Positions 23,401 through 33,336 of a stretch of 64,000 nucleotides of DNA are shown here, in pieces. Under the pieces are notes generated by a model that had not been told where the DNA came from, searched no databases, and worked only from the letters and a program-made list of their open reading frames with translations. The stretch is from Triglochin maritima (Eukaryota; Streptophyta; Magnoliopsida; Alismatales; Juncaginaceae), in contig OY821786.1 in assembly GCA_963682175.1 (NCBI GenBank), forward strand, positions 31,861,501-31,925,500. The letters run 5' to 3'. The first letter of the stretch is position 1. Each line of letters begins with the position of its first letter. The translations under genes were made by a program, and so were the position numbers.

Positions 23401-25601
23401 CCTTGTTAAGCTTTCTGACTTTGATAGGGCAGTTCCTCTTGAATCCTTCTTGCACACATGTTGTATTGCTCATCTGGGTATACACCCACCTAATACCTGT
23501 GTGGGAACACCATGTTGGATGGCTCCCGAGGCCATCCAAGCTATGAATGGGAGGTTCTTCTATGGTTTGGTAAGTTTGGTTTTTTATTTTTAAGCTTTAT
23601 GTAACATATTAGATTTCGTTGTTTAATCGTGATTTAATATTAGCAGCTTAATTAGAAACGACCTTTGGCTTTAACATATATTGGGGGTGTTCTGTATGCA
23701 CAAAAATGTTGAAGCAAACCTTTTTTTTATCGGTAATGCTGAAGCAACCAATCAGTTTGTTGTGTTAACTGTTTCCATGTTTTAGTCACACTCAGACGTC
23801 AATGAAAACATGATACATGATTGACGTCCATACTAAATCATGCTTTTAGTAGGAATAAAAGAGATGGATCACAAAGTATGCGTACCAAATTACCAATAGT
23901 TTATTATTTCAAATCCCAGGAGTTAACGAATGTTCCTTGTTAGTTAGCTAGGATACATATTGGTGATGACAATGATGGTAGAACGTGAAATGATGGGAAT
24001 TAAACCTTTTGGCATGTGTCCTATGGACTTTCCTTGTCCTGTAATATTGTTTTAGGGGGGTGGGGGGTGGGACAACCCACTGGACGAGAGGGGGCTCAAC
24101 TTCTCCTTCTTGGGGCAATTGTGCACGGTGAGGCCCGGGTGAGCCTGAAAGTAAGCGAGGGCGGACAAAAAACACAGGGTTGATTAAAACCGTGGACTCT
24201 CGACTTGCAAGATGACCTTTCCATTATCGGTATCGGTCATCAATCGCTCCAGACAATCGTCATATTCACCTTCAATAAAAGATACAATAATACAATTGTA
24301 CAAATAGTGACTTGGGGGTGTTGGTGCACAGTAAACCATTGGAAAATAGATTTTGTGGTCAAAGGGAAAACAACATAAAATAGATACCAGAGAAATTTGT
24401 TTCCTTAACCAAGATTCTGTTATTTGTGCAGGCCACTGAAATCCACTGGAAAATATAAAAAACTGAATTCATTAATTGTCATTTCCGAAAATTGATATTA
24501 TCTATAAATGTTGTATATATAAATGTATAATTTTATTGTGAAGAGTATGCTGTACATTAAGATTAAAATAGATATTGCACATTTTAGTTTAATTTAACTC
24601 AAAAATGTGATGTGTGAATTATTCATTATATACATATATTCTTGTTGAAGTGTAAAATTATATATTTTAGAATTTTATTTTAACAAGATAATATGAAGTT
24701 CAATATGTATTCTTAACCTTTATTATTTAGCTTATGATATAATTTTGTAACATATTGTCATGATTTTTTAAATATAATTTACTTTTAAAAATATGATTTT
24801 AATGTTTTTGTAGTTAAGTTTTTATGTAATAAAAATAATTATTAAATAAATTTGATAGATGCGTATATTTTTTACAACTTTCCTTCACTTTCCGTTGGTT
24901 TCCTATGAGGAGGGGGTGTGAGAACTAAAAGAAAATATTTCAATACATTCTGGATGGTAGAGGGAAACAGAGGGATTTTTTCTTTTATTTTATTTTATTT
25001 TCCAAGACTGACACAAACATCAAGAAAAGTTCTGGTAAAAAAGGGAATATGTTTTCTTTTCCCTCTGTTTAAGGTGCACAACACCCCCTTAGTACTGCCA
25101 AAGAATTAGCACTTATACCACCATGACTCATCTGATTTTAAGATTTCTGAAAGAAATATCAATGCATTATAATATTGATTTTAGTGTGAGATAACATTGA
25201 TAGTGTTTGAATGATAAAAAAAGGTCGATGTTGTGTTTTGTTCTTATTTTTTATTCTCATAGATTGATTATGGTTGCTTAATTTATTTTTTGATTAACGG
25301 CTGCTTAATTTGAGTTGCAGATAATAATGCATTTCTTGCGTACTCAAGTTGCCATTTTATTTTCTAATGGATATTAGGTTCTCAATCGATGATATCATCT
25401 CTACCATACATAACCTGGAACTACAAGAGGATTGAAAAAAAGTTCCAGTCATTTCTTTAATTGGATAAACTACTGAATGTCATACGTCAATCACTGGGAC
25501 CAGTCAAGTATTTATCGAATATCTATGAGAATATGGAAGTTGATTTATGTGCTCAAATGATTAACTCTTTCTCCAAAGTTGTGGCCCATATCATATTATA
25601 T

Positions 25602-25664
<63 letters not shown>

Positions 25665-26347
25665 CGTGTACCTATCAGACAATAAAATAATGGATGGTCT
25701 CTTTTTCTGTGGATTTCAGGAGGTGGATATTTGGTCGTATGGTTGTCTTCTCCTCGAACTCCTTACTCTTCGAAATCCTTATGAAGGTCTTCCACAAGGT
25801 GAAATTTATGGCCTTCTGCAGGTATGTATGTCTACTAAACTAATTTCTGAATTGTTGTACTGCTTTGAAGTTTTGATTTTCGCATGGGCTTCATTGTAAC
25901 TGATATCAAAATTGTTATCCAAATTGATCTTTTATCCTCTTATCATCTGGTTGTCAAATTTATTAGAAGAAATCATCTTAAAGGTATAGCTTTAAAGAGA
26001 CTTCCATTTGTTTAAAAAGTATTTATATGGCTATCCATCTTCCAGTCTTCGATTTGTTTGATTTCATTTGGAGAAAAGGAAATTTTGATTCTACTTTTTT
26101 TCCACCTTATTAGATGGGGCAGCGTCCAAGGCTTTCTCCGGAGCTAGAAGAACTGGCCTTGTCAAGTAAACCAACAACGCTTGATTCTACATCTGCCACC
26201 ACGTATTCAGACGCCGAGTTGAAAAGGCTTAGATTGTTAATAAACTTGTTTCATCAGTGCACATTAAGTGATCCTACAAAGCGTCCTACTGCCTTGCAAA
26301 TTTATGACATGCTTACTGACATCTTACCACCACCCAATGCTTCATAG
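14279..26347 (+). CDS. LRR / EDR1-like / Raf-type protein kinase gene (11 coding exons)
   Basis: The spliced CDS joins 14279-14448, 19438-19702, 19936-20077, 20191-20959, 21680-22106, 22193-22374, 22550-22712, 22904-23134, 23219-23569, 25720-25821 and 26114-26347. All introns are GT-AG, phases agree, and the result is 3036 nt (1011 aa). Order: LRRs (about 45-145), a low-complexity acidic/serine linker (193-440), an EDR1/CTR1-N-terminal-like domain (about 449-660, with CRHRA at 583-587), then a kinase with Lys706, Glu730, HRD 823-825, DFD in place of DFG at 850-852, and APE 885-887. No signal peptide or membrane segment is seen, so it is probably cytosolic. The architecture matches Arabidopsis AT1G04210-type kinases (from memory). 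It lacks about 100 N-terminal residues, mostly LRR, that relatives carry. An in-frame stop at 14207-14209 supports the chosen start. Confidence 0.9.
15317..15860. mobile_element. insertion interrupting the intron-1 tandem repeat
   Basis: The tandem repeat breaks off at ATTAGTGCTT (15319) and resumes after AAAGGTGCTTC (about 15855), so GTGCTT may be a 6-bp duplication. The insert shows no clear inverted ends. It contains the open frame at 15450-15803. Confidence 0.4.
15450..15803 (-). CDS. unrecognised 117-aa ORF with two hydrophobic segments
   Basis: The frame has a hydrophobic stretch (LLLMLIWSFLILAGFMSI) and a second (FYPWINSSLVIVGYFLGW), then a basic tail (ALRYRLRRPNQ). It looks like a piece of a membrane protein. 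It lies antisense within intron 1 of the kinase gene, inside an insertion. I do not recognise the family; a captured gene fragment or chance are both possible. Confidence 0.2.
   Translation of the reverse strand: MVGTSFAKSSANQHRSDQINPCDWFDRKWEVLPSLLLMLIWSFLILAGFMSIDVFYLDCAVFESYRAMMFYPWINSSLVIVGYFLGWQLDFEQQVFCDALRYRLRRPNQYVLELFFS
17824..18003 (+). repeat. 90-bp tandem duplication in intron 1
   Basis: Two units share ATTTGGGTAATC, CATGCTTAACAAAACAC, CGTTGAGT and GGAACTCTTAAT with modest divergence. Confidence 0.75.
18917..19127 (+). repeat. 112-bp tandem duplication in intron 1
   Basis: Two units share GATTTATCATCCCATTTCTT, CCTGTTCAAGATTATTAA and GATTTAATATCTAAAATTTA almost without change, so the duplication is recent. 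Confidence 0.85.
19438..19702 (+). CDS. kinase gene exon 2 (LRRs, residues 57-145)
   Basis: The exon encodes about four LRRs with the plant/Ras-group spacing: LPSEISSLKKLVELDLSYN, LPSAISALTALKLLRVSHN, LPVGFFNLSQLVNLDLSNN and LAPLNFNSMPALRYLNIQ. The acceptor is TTTGTGCAG and the donor CAG|GTATAT. Confidence 0.92.
19936..20077 (+). CDS. kinase gene exon 3 (residues 146-192)
   Basis: The exon reads YNKHLECPEIPSHICCNLRR. The YNKL...P.WI.C pattern after the last LRR is what the family has here. The acceptor is CTCAAG and the donor AATG|GTAATA. The frame is open only in this phase, and it joins exon 4 as a split GAG codon. Confidence 0.75.
20191..20959 (+). CDS. kinase gene exon 4 (linker, residues 193-449)
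   Basis: The exon carries the RARQERLNYSR motif after the LRRs, then a long serine/acid-rich, probably disordered region, and ends in the conserved FYDAGRDRPFM and DSREVILLDR blocks. The donor is GACAG|GTAAGT. Confidence 0.92.
21105..21196 (+). repeat. 46-bp tandem duplication in intron 4
   Basis: Two units of GTTCTAAACTGAAA(A/T)GTAG followed by AAATAACATAATCCATATT lie side by side with few differences. Confidence 0.8.
21680..22106 (+). CDS. kinase gene exon 5 (EDR1-like domain, residues 449-591)
   Basis: The exon reads GRDEELEAILLSARLLLSRL, then ILALFVSDCFGGSDR, KKQPFICTC and VPLGSVRFGVCRHRAVLMK. The RHRA(L/V)L(M/F)K block is the signature of the EDR1/CTR1 N-terminal domain. The acceptor is TTTTTTGCAG and the donor ATGAAG|GTAACT. 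Confidence 0.92.
22193..22374 (+). CDS. kinase gene exon 6 (residues 592-652)
   Basis: The exon reads YLCDRMDPPIPCELVRGYLD, then FMPHAWN and SWVRMVVDACYPADIR, the second half of the EDR1-like domain. The acceptor is TATTTTTTAG and the donor TGCCA|GTAAGA; a CT microsatellite follows in the intron. Confidence 0.92.
22550..22712 (+). CDS. kinase gene exon 7 (residues 652-706)
   Basis: The exon encodes a linker (YMPLSRVLVPLLTE) and the start of the kinase N-lobe, ending CKFGTLDAAAK. The terminal Lys706 is the likely ATP-binding lysine. No glycine-rich GxGxxG loop is apparent before it. Confidence 0.88.
22904..23134 (+). CDS. kinase gene exon 8 (N-lobe, residues 707-783)
   Basis: The exon includes FLGEVRMLSALRHHSCIVEI (Glu730 is the alpha-C glutamate) and the hinge LLQSAIVMEYVKGGSLK. 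The acceptor is TTGTGCAG and the donor AAG|GTTAGT. Confidence 0.93.
23219..23569 (+). CDS. kinase gene exon 9 (catalytic core, residues 784-900)
   Basis: The exon includes HSKHIIHRDIKSENILMDLD (catalytic Asp825, Asn829), VKLSDFDRAVPL (DFD replaces DFG, as in relatives from memory) and GTPCWMAPEAIQAM. The C-lobe is uninterrupted and all catalytic residues other than the DFG glycine are present. Confidence 0.94.
23570..25719 (+). other. kinase intron 9 (2150 bp) with inserted sequence
   Basis: The intron is AT-rich with an atypical GC-richer block at 24000-24270 that includes a G-run (GGGGGGTGGGGGGTGGG at about 24056-24072) and looks like foreign, LTR-like sequence. A TA microsatellite lies at the 3' end. 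No exon is seen in the intron. Confidence 0.6.
25598..25662 (+). repeat. (TA)n microsatellite near a splice acceptor
   Basis: About 30 TA dinucleotides end 58 bp upstream of exon 10. Length polymorphism here is likely. Confidence 0.95.
25720..25821 (+). CDS. kinase gene exon 10 (residues 901-934)
   Basis: The exon reads EVDIWSYGCLLLELLTLRNP, the alpha-F helix with the structural aspartate (kinase subdomain IX). The donor is CAG|GTATGT. Confidence 0.93.
26114..26347 (+). CDS. kinase gene exon 11 (residues 935-1011, stop)
   Basis: The exon reads MGQRPRLSPELEELAL and then LINLFHQCTLSDPTKRPTAL, the conserved kinase subdomain XI arginine block, and ends PPPNAS. The stop codon is TAG at 26345-26347. 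Confidence 0.93.
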   Translation: MGQRPRLSPELEELALSSKPTTLDSTSATTYSDAELKRLRLLINLFHQCTLSDPTKRPTALQIYDMLTDILPPPNAS

Positions 26348-27412
26348 GTTAATTTCCGTTTGATAAGCAATCGAGCCATCAGTTTTGTAGCTTCTAGTTA
26401 CAGAGAATCAGCACCAGAGATCTCTGCATACCCAAATAGGGGTCTTTGCATCTCGTGCTCAGTTACTATGTTAAACTAACTATTTAAGTTATCAGGTTAA
26501 ATAGTTTCTTAATTCAATTAAAGTAGTTGTTTTACTACACCAATGCAAAGCTCTTGTTATAGCTGTTTATTTGTAATCAGGGAACAATGTAACTTGTGTA
26601 CTAATATATGAAATCCATGCCATCTTACTTTTATGGCTGACATCCCCTGAGAATGAATCAGGAGAAATGTCTTCACTTCCATATATTTGCATCTGCGTCT
26701 TCATACTTTCATTGACCTTTTACTTTGAAGTGACTTTTTTCCGATTTTAAGTGCTAAGTTTAATTTTAGTGATTTTAAGGTGAGTTCTGATCCCATTCTG
26801 TTGGGTTTGGATTAGCACCATTGAGGTGAGGATCCTGTTGACATAGCAACATGATTTAAGAGTTTTGTTTCCAAGTATTTTGTAATATCTGGATCGTTGG
26901 GAATGGTTGTCTTTATGGTCATCTCTTTTATTAATGCAATCATCTGCTTTCAAAAAATACAAGAGTTATTTAATAGTAGAGAGAAATAAAGCTGGGGCTT
27001 TCTGGTAATAGTTTCACTGCGATCACGTTTTCCATTGCATGTACGCGTCCACCTAAATTGGTTCATACTAATTGAATTGCGATTCAATCTGTAGTATTCC
27101 AACGGATGAAGGTGGTTAAATTATATAAGGGATTTGTTGATATGAGATACATAAAAATAAGAGTTAATACATTTATACCCCTTGAATTATAGTTTTGTAA
27201 TGTTTACACTCCTAAACTCTAAAAGGTAACATTTACGCTTATTCAATTTCGATATCGTCCTCTCTCTCAAACTTTTTAGCATGTAACTTAAACCCAATCA
27301 TCCAAATAGTTTGCATCTCTTGGAGCCAATTTAGAACCCAAATCAACCTCACATTGTCACCCCAATCGTCCAGCAACCCCCAAATTTCCAGGCCCCAACC
27401 CTCTCTCACTAC
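26348..27412 (+). other. kinase 3' UTR and downstream spacer
   Basis: The 3' UTR probably ends within about 300 bp of the stop: there is a T-rich stretch with TTGTAATC and AATATATGAAAT near 26570-26620 but no perfect AATAAA. Beyond it lie AT-rich sequence and a half-MITE-like TTTATACCCCTTGAATTATA block near 27170. No gene is seen. Confidence 0.4.
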
Positions 27413-27988
27413 TAGGGATGATAACAAATCGGTTCCGGTTGAGGTATTGGGAGAATCAGATCCATTTTTTATTTGGGTACCCAGAACCGAACTGGATCCA
27501 GGTTAGTTCCCAACTTGGGTACCCATAACCAGATCCGTTGGAGCCGGATCCGGTACAAAATTTGTATTTTTCAAGGGATTCTTTGCTTATCTGCTCAAGA
27601 AAATCCATACCAAAAGAGTTGTTCTACTCACTTGTCTATGGTAAGGTTATATAGGTTGGAATGGGAGGGAGAAATCCAGTTTTTCCGATGTGGAACTAAA
27701 TTTCTCACACTTCAATCTCGTTGACAAAACAATATCTATTTAGCAGAATATTAATCAACAACTCCAGTTAGTTGGTGGAGTGGTAAATGTCATCTACATT
27801 GCCCTTTCAACCCAGGTTTGAATCCTATGATTGACAAAAAAAATAGAAAATCTGGCTCTGGGTCCAGTGGCTAGAATCGGATCCGAATAGGAACTGGGTC
27901 GGTTCTGAAATTAGATATCCAGATCCGACCCATATCTATTTTACTCCGGTTCGGTTTGACCGGTTCCGGATACCCATTGTCACCCCTA
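27413..27988. mobile_element. hAT-type MITE, 576 bp
   Basis: The ends are TAGGGATGATAACAA and the inverted TTGTCACCCCTA. They are flanked by CTCACTAC (27405-27412) and CTCACCAC (27989-27996), an 8-bp duplication with one mismatch. GGATCCGG / CCGGATCC words recur near both ends. The central part (27590-27850) is unlike the ends and may be a secondary insertion. Confidence 0.8.
27765..27845 (+). repeat. tRNA-derived SINE-like fragment
   Basis: TTAGTTGGTGGAGTGG resembles a Pol III A box and GGTTTGAATCC, 45 bp on, resembles a B box (GGTTCRANNCC). The fragment runs straight into an A-run, as a truncated SINE or tRNA retropseudogene would. Confidence 0.35.
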
Positions 27989-28929
27989 CTCACCACTCAT
28001 TTCAAACACCAGAGCTCCCTAGCACCTCTATCGCCGTCAACTCCCAACCCTTCGACTCCCCTAGCTTATTAAAAAAAGTTTCTTTCTTGATTCTGTTTCT
28101 TTTCCTTTTTGTAAACATTCTCTTGTTATTCATTAATGTGATGGAATACAATCACAAGAGCCGTTAAGATTTTCATGATGAGAAATTGTGTTGTTGACAT
28201 ATGGTCCAGAATGTCGTTGATCTTTCATTTAAATGTTGTTTTTGGGTTTGAAGGAAGGGTTATGTTTCTGCCATTTGTTGTTTCTCTACTGCCTTACTCA
28301 AATATGTAAGAAGGTCGGATGCATCAACTTCGACCCTCACAGAGGCGAAGCTATGTCACCAAACAATAAGCCCCTCTAAAGTGCTCGACCATATAAATAT
28401 GAAATGATTTCTCGAGGTCCAAACTGACCACCATAACACAAGTGAAAATATGTAACTATTTTATACGTGCATATATCAATACAATTAGGGCTGTCAATTT
28501 TACACGACACGAAAACGACACGAACTTGGCGGATATGGATTGAGAATTTGAACATGATTAATAAATGGGTTGGATACGGCAACACGATTATTAAATGAGT
28601 TGGATATGAATTTCTACTGCAAAAACGATTAACACGATTAAGACACGATAAGTAATTGGGTAATTAGGTACACATTTACGAATACTACATGATTAATACA
28701 CGACTAATACCGACAAGTCTACAAGTAATATATTAGTTATAAACTTATAATGAATAAATTCTAAGAACTTAATGACATACTTATAATTTCACCATTTATA
28801 TATAAAACTACAACTTTTAAGGTTTAAAGCTTTAAAGTTTCTTTTAGGGTTTCTCTCTGAAGCCTCACTGGCGGCTCCCCACTCCATTCAACCTCTCCTT
28901 CACTCCTTCGCTGGATCGACTCAAAAAGG

Positions 28930-31028
28930 ATGGCTTCACCTTCACAAGATGTCGAGATCGTGTCTCCGGAGGTTAGGTTCTTGAGTGTTCTTGTGTGGCA
29001 ATATTTCCCCATGTCAAACTACAACCTAATAATCACATGAATGTGTTTAGGCAAAAGAACATACGAATGTGGAAACATCCACACCAACTATAGCCGATTG
29101 TGCTGCTGATGATGTCAAAAGAAAAAGGAAGAAGACGTCAAAAGCTTGGGATACTTTTGAAGACGTTCCTCTTGCTGCTGATAAGATTGAAAGACCTAAA
29201 TGCCTCAAATATGGATATGTCTGCAAGTTGGGTTCTAAAAATGGAACAGGTAACATGCTTAGACATCAAACGGCTTGTGATAAATTCTACGACGTTCGCC
29301 AAAAGATGTTGTCTAGTTCCAGTGGAGCATTGTCTACCCATTCGAATAAGTTTGATCCAGAGGTGTTTCAGAAGTTAATAACTAAAGCTATCATTCGCCA
29401 TAATTTGCCATTAAGTTTATTTGAATATGAGGGCATTAGAGAGGCATTTGCTTATGTGGATGAAAATGTGAAATTAATGAGTCGAAACACTATTAGGTCT
29501 GATATCTTGAAGACACACGACAGCGAAAAAAACACATTTTTCACATGCTTCCGTGTTTTGGTGGTACATTCAGTCTAACTAGTGATTTATGGACATCAGT
29601 AGCTACAGATGGATTTATTTCTCTTACAATTCATTTTATTAGTGATGATTGGGTCTTACACAAGAAGCTTCTAAACTTCTCTTACATGCCATCACCACAC
29701 ACAAGGGTAAATCTATCTGAGAAGATTTACAAGTTGTTGTCGGGGTGGGGGATACAAAGCAAGTTGTTCTCAATTACATTAGACAATGCTTCATCTAATA
29801 ATGCTTTTGTTGACCAGTTGAAGACTCAACTTTCTTTCAATAATGCTTTGTTGTGTAATGGGGAGTTTTTCCATATACGTTGTTGTGCTCATATTTTGAA
29901 CTTGGTAGTTCAAGATGGGTTGAAAGAGATGGATGAGTCTGTTGTCAAAATTCGTGAAAGCGTCAAGTATGTTAAAGAGTCTCAGAGTAGAAAACAAAAG
30001 TTTTTAGAATGCATTGAGCAAGTGCCCTTGAGTAGGTGGAACTCAACATATTTGATGATTGAGAGTGCTATTTTTCCAAAGAGCTTTTCAGCAATTGCGA
30101 CTTAGTGACTCAAATTGTTTGTCTTCTGATGAATGGAACAAAGTAGAAAAAAATTCCAAGTTCTTAGGAATGTTTTACAAACCTACTTGCATCTTTTCTG
30201 GGACAATATATCCTACAGGAAACTTGTATTTCCCACAAGTGTTTGTCATTCAACACATGTTGTCCAAAGCAGTAGATGACTCAAGCGAGTATATAAGAAG
30301 GATGGCTGAACTTATGAAGTTAAAGTTTGATAAGTATTGGTCAGAATTCAGTTTGATCCTTGCTATTGCAGTTGTCTTAGATCCTTGATACAAGCTTATA
30401 TTCGTTGAGTTCTTCTACCGTAGGCTTTATGGTGATACGTCTGAAGAATTTGGTAAGGTTCATGATAACTTGTTCTTATTATTTGACTCATATAAGAACA
30501 AGATAACTTTGGGAGGAACTACTAATAATGTCACACTGATCAGTGATTGTGATACCCATGGAGAAGATTTAATGGAGGTATCTTCTTTTCCAATTGTTGA
30601 ACTTTATTAGTATTTTCTCCTTAGCTTTTAATTGGCTGATTTGATTAATATTTTGTAATTATTTTTTAATTTATTGATTTCACTTGTATTTGAAGGCATT
30701 TGATGAACATGAGTGTGAGATACTCAAAATTGTTAAAGAAAAATCAGAGTTGGAGAAATACTTGGAAGAGAAAAGGATTAATAGGCATGCTGAACTTGAT
30801 ATTCTTGGTTATTGGAAGTTTATTCAGTACAAGTTTCCTAATCTTGCTATCATGGCTCGTGATGTCTTATCTATTCCCATTTCTCCAGTTGCTTCTGAAT
30901 ATGCTTTTAGCATTGGAGGTAGAGTCCTTGATGAACATCGTAGTGCCTCAGGTCACGATCTTGTTGAGGCCTTACTTTGTTGCCAAGATTGGATTATAAC
31001 ATTCACATTCAGCAAGGTAGTAGGATGA
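28930..31028 (+). pseudogene. zf-BED hAT transposase (RICESLEEPER-like), frameshifted
   Basis: The start MASPSQDVEIVSPE (28930-28971) is followed by a GT-AG intron to 29050. Exon 2 carries a basic KRKRKKTSK stretch and a BED-type zinc-finger region (CLKYGYVCKLGSKNGTGNML followed by RHQTAC). The RNase-H-like core follows: LTSDLWTSVATDGFISLTIH, and a CCAHILNLVVQDGL block with the conserved C/H pattern. 30740-30990 is the dimerisation domain (YWKFIQYKFPNLAIMARDVL, SIPISPVASEYAFS). A frameshift near 29550, another in a T-run near 30075, and a stop at 30386 break it. A second intron probably lies at about 30580-30695. It is inactive as it stands. Confidence 0.85.
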
Positions 31029-31227
31029 ATAGATTTAATACAGTTGCTAGTTTGAATTGATATAATTTGACGCAACTTCATTTTTGTGTTTCAATTTTAG
31101 GTAATCCAGTTAGTACAATCAATGACCTTACTGAAGATATTGCTAACCTTACTGTGGTAGAGACATTATTGCAAGCATCATCCTCAAACAATGGTAATAG
31201 GAGCATGGTGTAGGAAGTGAAAGCTTG

Positions 31228-32626
31228 TGATTGATCATTTTATATTAACCGCAAGTGCACGACCGCGTTGAAGTGGTGGCAAATACGGGTCGTCCACTGG
31301 GAGGTGTGTCGACAATTGGTTTGTTCAAAGGCGAGAGATAAAAGAAGGAGAGAAAGATGTATTACTCTACACTACACTAATCTAAACTAGTAAACAAGCA
31401 AGCTGAAATGAAATAACTAAACAACTAAGCTAAACAACTAATGAAGAAGATAAAAAGACAGGAATGGAAACCCCTAAGGGGTGGAGTGTGTGTGTGTGTG
31501 CACATGAAATAAGTGTGGTGTGGAATGCATACAAGAAGCTCAAGTTAGTTAGTGTTTGTTAATGCATAAAAGGTACCTAATGGCAAAACCTATCATTTAC
31601 AACACTAACTTATGTGAATAATATGAGCAATGCAAGGTTGTTATTAAGACACTTAGACAAGCATGACATGTACCTGAGCTATGGCAGAAACCATCAAGTA
31701 AGGTTTTTAATAATTCAAGCAATCATACTAATATCAACACAAAACATTCATATTAAGCATTCAAACCATCTACATAACATGTACACACATCTACTCCACC
31801 CCCAAAGGGGATGAAACTACTCACACATATTTAAACTAACTACTCTAATAAAATGAAGCATTATACTGAAATGAAACTATACTAATCAAGCAAGAAATAT
31901 TAAAGAAGCATAAAACAAAACAAGCACCGAAGCAAACACATTAAAGGAAATTAACTAAGCAAGAATTAACAAGCTAAAGACAACATCTATTATTAACTCA
32001 CTCAAATTACAAGCAGTCATTCCTCCACCAGAGTTTTGCTTCAAGGCTTCACTCTTAGTAGGGAAGAAGGCCACCAAAGAGAGAGATGGATACAATGGAA
32101 GGTGAAGAGTTCTATTTATAAGCATGAAAAAAGCTAATCCGGGACAATCCCCCGATGTGGGACTAAACCAATACCAAAAATAGACTAAGCATACACTAAT
32201 ACACGTGCTACAGAAAACTAAACGGATCCTGGGCTATCTGGACCGCCAATTGGCAGTCTATATGCTTTAGATCCGTTTGGTTTTCGTTGTGGGCTTTTCT
32301 TGAAGTATTTCTTGGTCTTGGATGCATCTACTTGGTTTGTTGGAGCTCCGACCCGAATCGAATTGCCAAAATACTCCCCATGATGGTGTGGAGTTTCTTG
32401 TTTTGATCTTAGGTCATTCAGTCTTACGATCAGGTCATTCTCCCTTGCATCTTAGTCCCCATGTCTCACAATTAAGTCTTTTTTCCTGCTTTTGGGTGCT
32501 TTCATGGCTCTTCTCTTCAAACCTCTTTATTTCTGAAATTCAAACATAAAACTCATCACGTAGCATTGCTTAGGTGTAAGATAATGGATATAAGATACAA
32601 ATATGAGCATGAAATGATGTCAATCA
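31228..32626. mobile_element. solo LTR, 1399 bp, nested in the hAT element
   Basis: The ends TGATTGATCA and TGTCAATCA form TG...CA with a short inverted repeat. GCTTG flanks both sides exactly (31223-31227 and 32627-32631), the 5-bp duplication of an LTR retroelement. There is no internal coding region, so it is a solo LTR or a very short non-autonomous unit. It contains a (TG)n run near 31488. Confidence 0.85.
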
Positions 32627-33179
32627 GCTTGGTCTGTGGTTATGTATTGAACCGTTGATGGAATTGTTTGTGGAATTATGCTTTCAAGATATCTTGTTTT
32701 GTATGACCATGGTTTGAAGTTTGAACTATGAAGTATTAACTATTATTTCATTTGCATGTGGTTTCTATTAATGTTATTGTGATTGTCTAGTAACTTTAGT
32801 GGTTGATATTTGTTTGGTACAACACTTTAAGTCTTTAACAGGTAATAATCGTGTATAAACGGGTATAAATGGGTTGGATATGGCAACATGATTATAAACG
32901 GGTTGGATACGGCAGAAGTCTAGCAACACGATTATTAAATGGGTTGGATACGACGCAGTACCTAGAGCTTATATATACGACTTGACATGACCCGATTAGC
33001 ACACAACACGATTAGCACACGATTGACAACCCTAAATATAATACACAATACTCAGAGTTCGAAAATTTGGATTCACTTCAGATTTTTAAATGGTATTATA
33101 TCGTCAAGTATTGGTTACTTGTGATGTGGAAATCCATTTTATCACCATCTATTTCGGTAGGTCATGCAGGTGACCTACG

Positions 33180-33336
33180 ATCCCAGCCACCATTCAAAAA
33201 TATATACCTCCAACTGTATCGACCTCCAAAAATATTTGTAATATTTGTCTTAATTTTTTGCTGTATCGACCTCCAAAAATATTTGTAATGTGTGTACACC
33301 CTACTAATTTTTGACAACGTTTCCAATTTTTTGCCT
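33180..33336. repeat. half copy of the fold-back repeat
   Basis: The phrases TGCTGTATCGACCTCCAAAA and TGTGTACACCCTACTAATTT match one arm of the fold-back at 37974-38400. The CTGTATCGACCTCCAAAAAT phrase is itself repeated 44 bp apart. The LTR-X copy begins within its end. Confidence 0.7.

Larger units (their letters stand above)
28486..33034 (+). mobile_element. hAT element, 4549 bp, with broken transposase
   Basis: The ends are TAGGGCTGTCAA and TTGACAACCCTA. They are flanked by AATACAAT (28478-28485) and AATATAAT (33035-33042), an 8-bp duplication with one mismatch. Subterminal ACACGATT / AATGGGTTGGATA words occur near both ends. The interior carries a zf-BED hAT transposase gene with frameshifts and, after it, a nested LTR at 31228-32626. 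Removing the nested LTR leaves an element of about 3.1 kb, a usual size for an Ac-like element. Confidence 0.9.

Noticed and set aside
27765..27845. A functional tRNA gene
   Set aside because: Only A- and B-box-like words are present; no complete cloverleaf can be drawn and an A-run follows directly.
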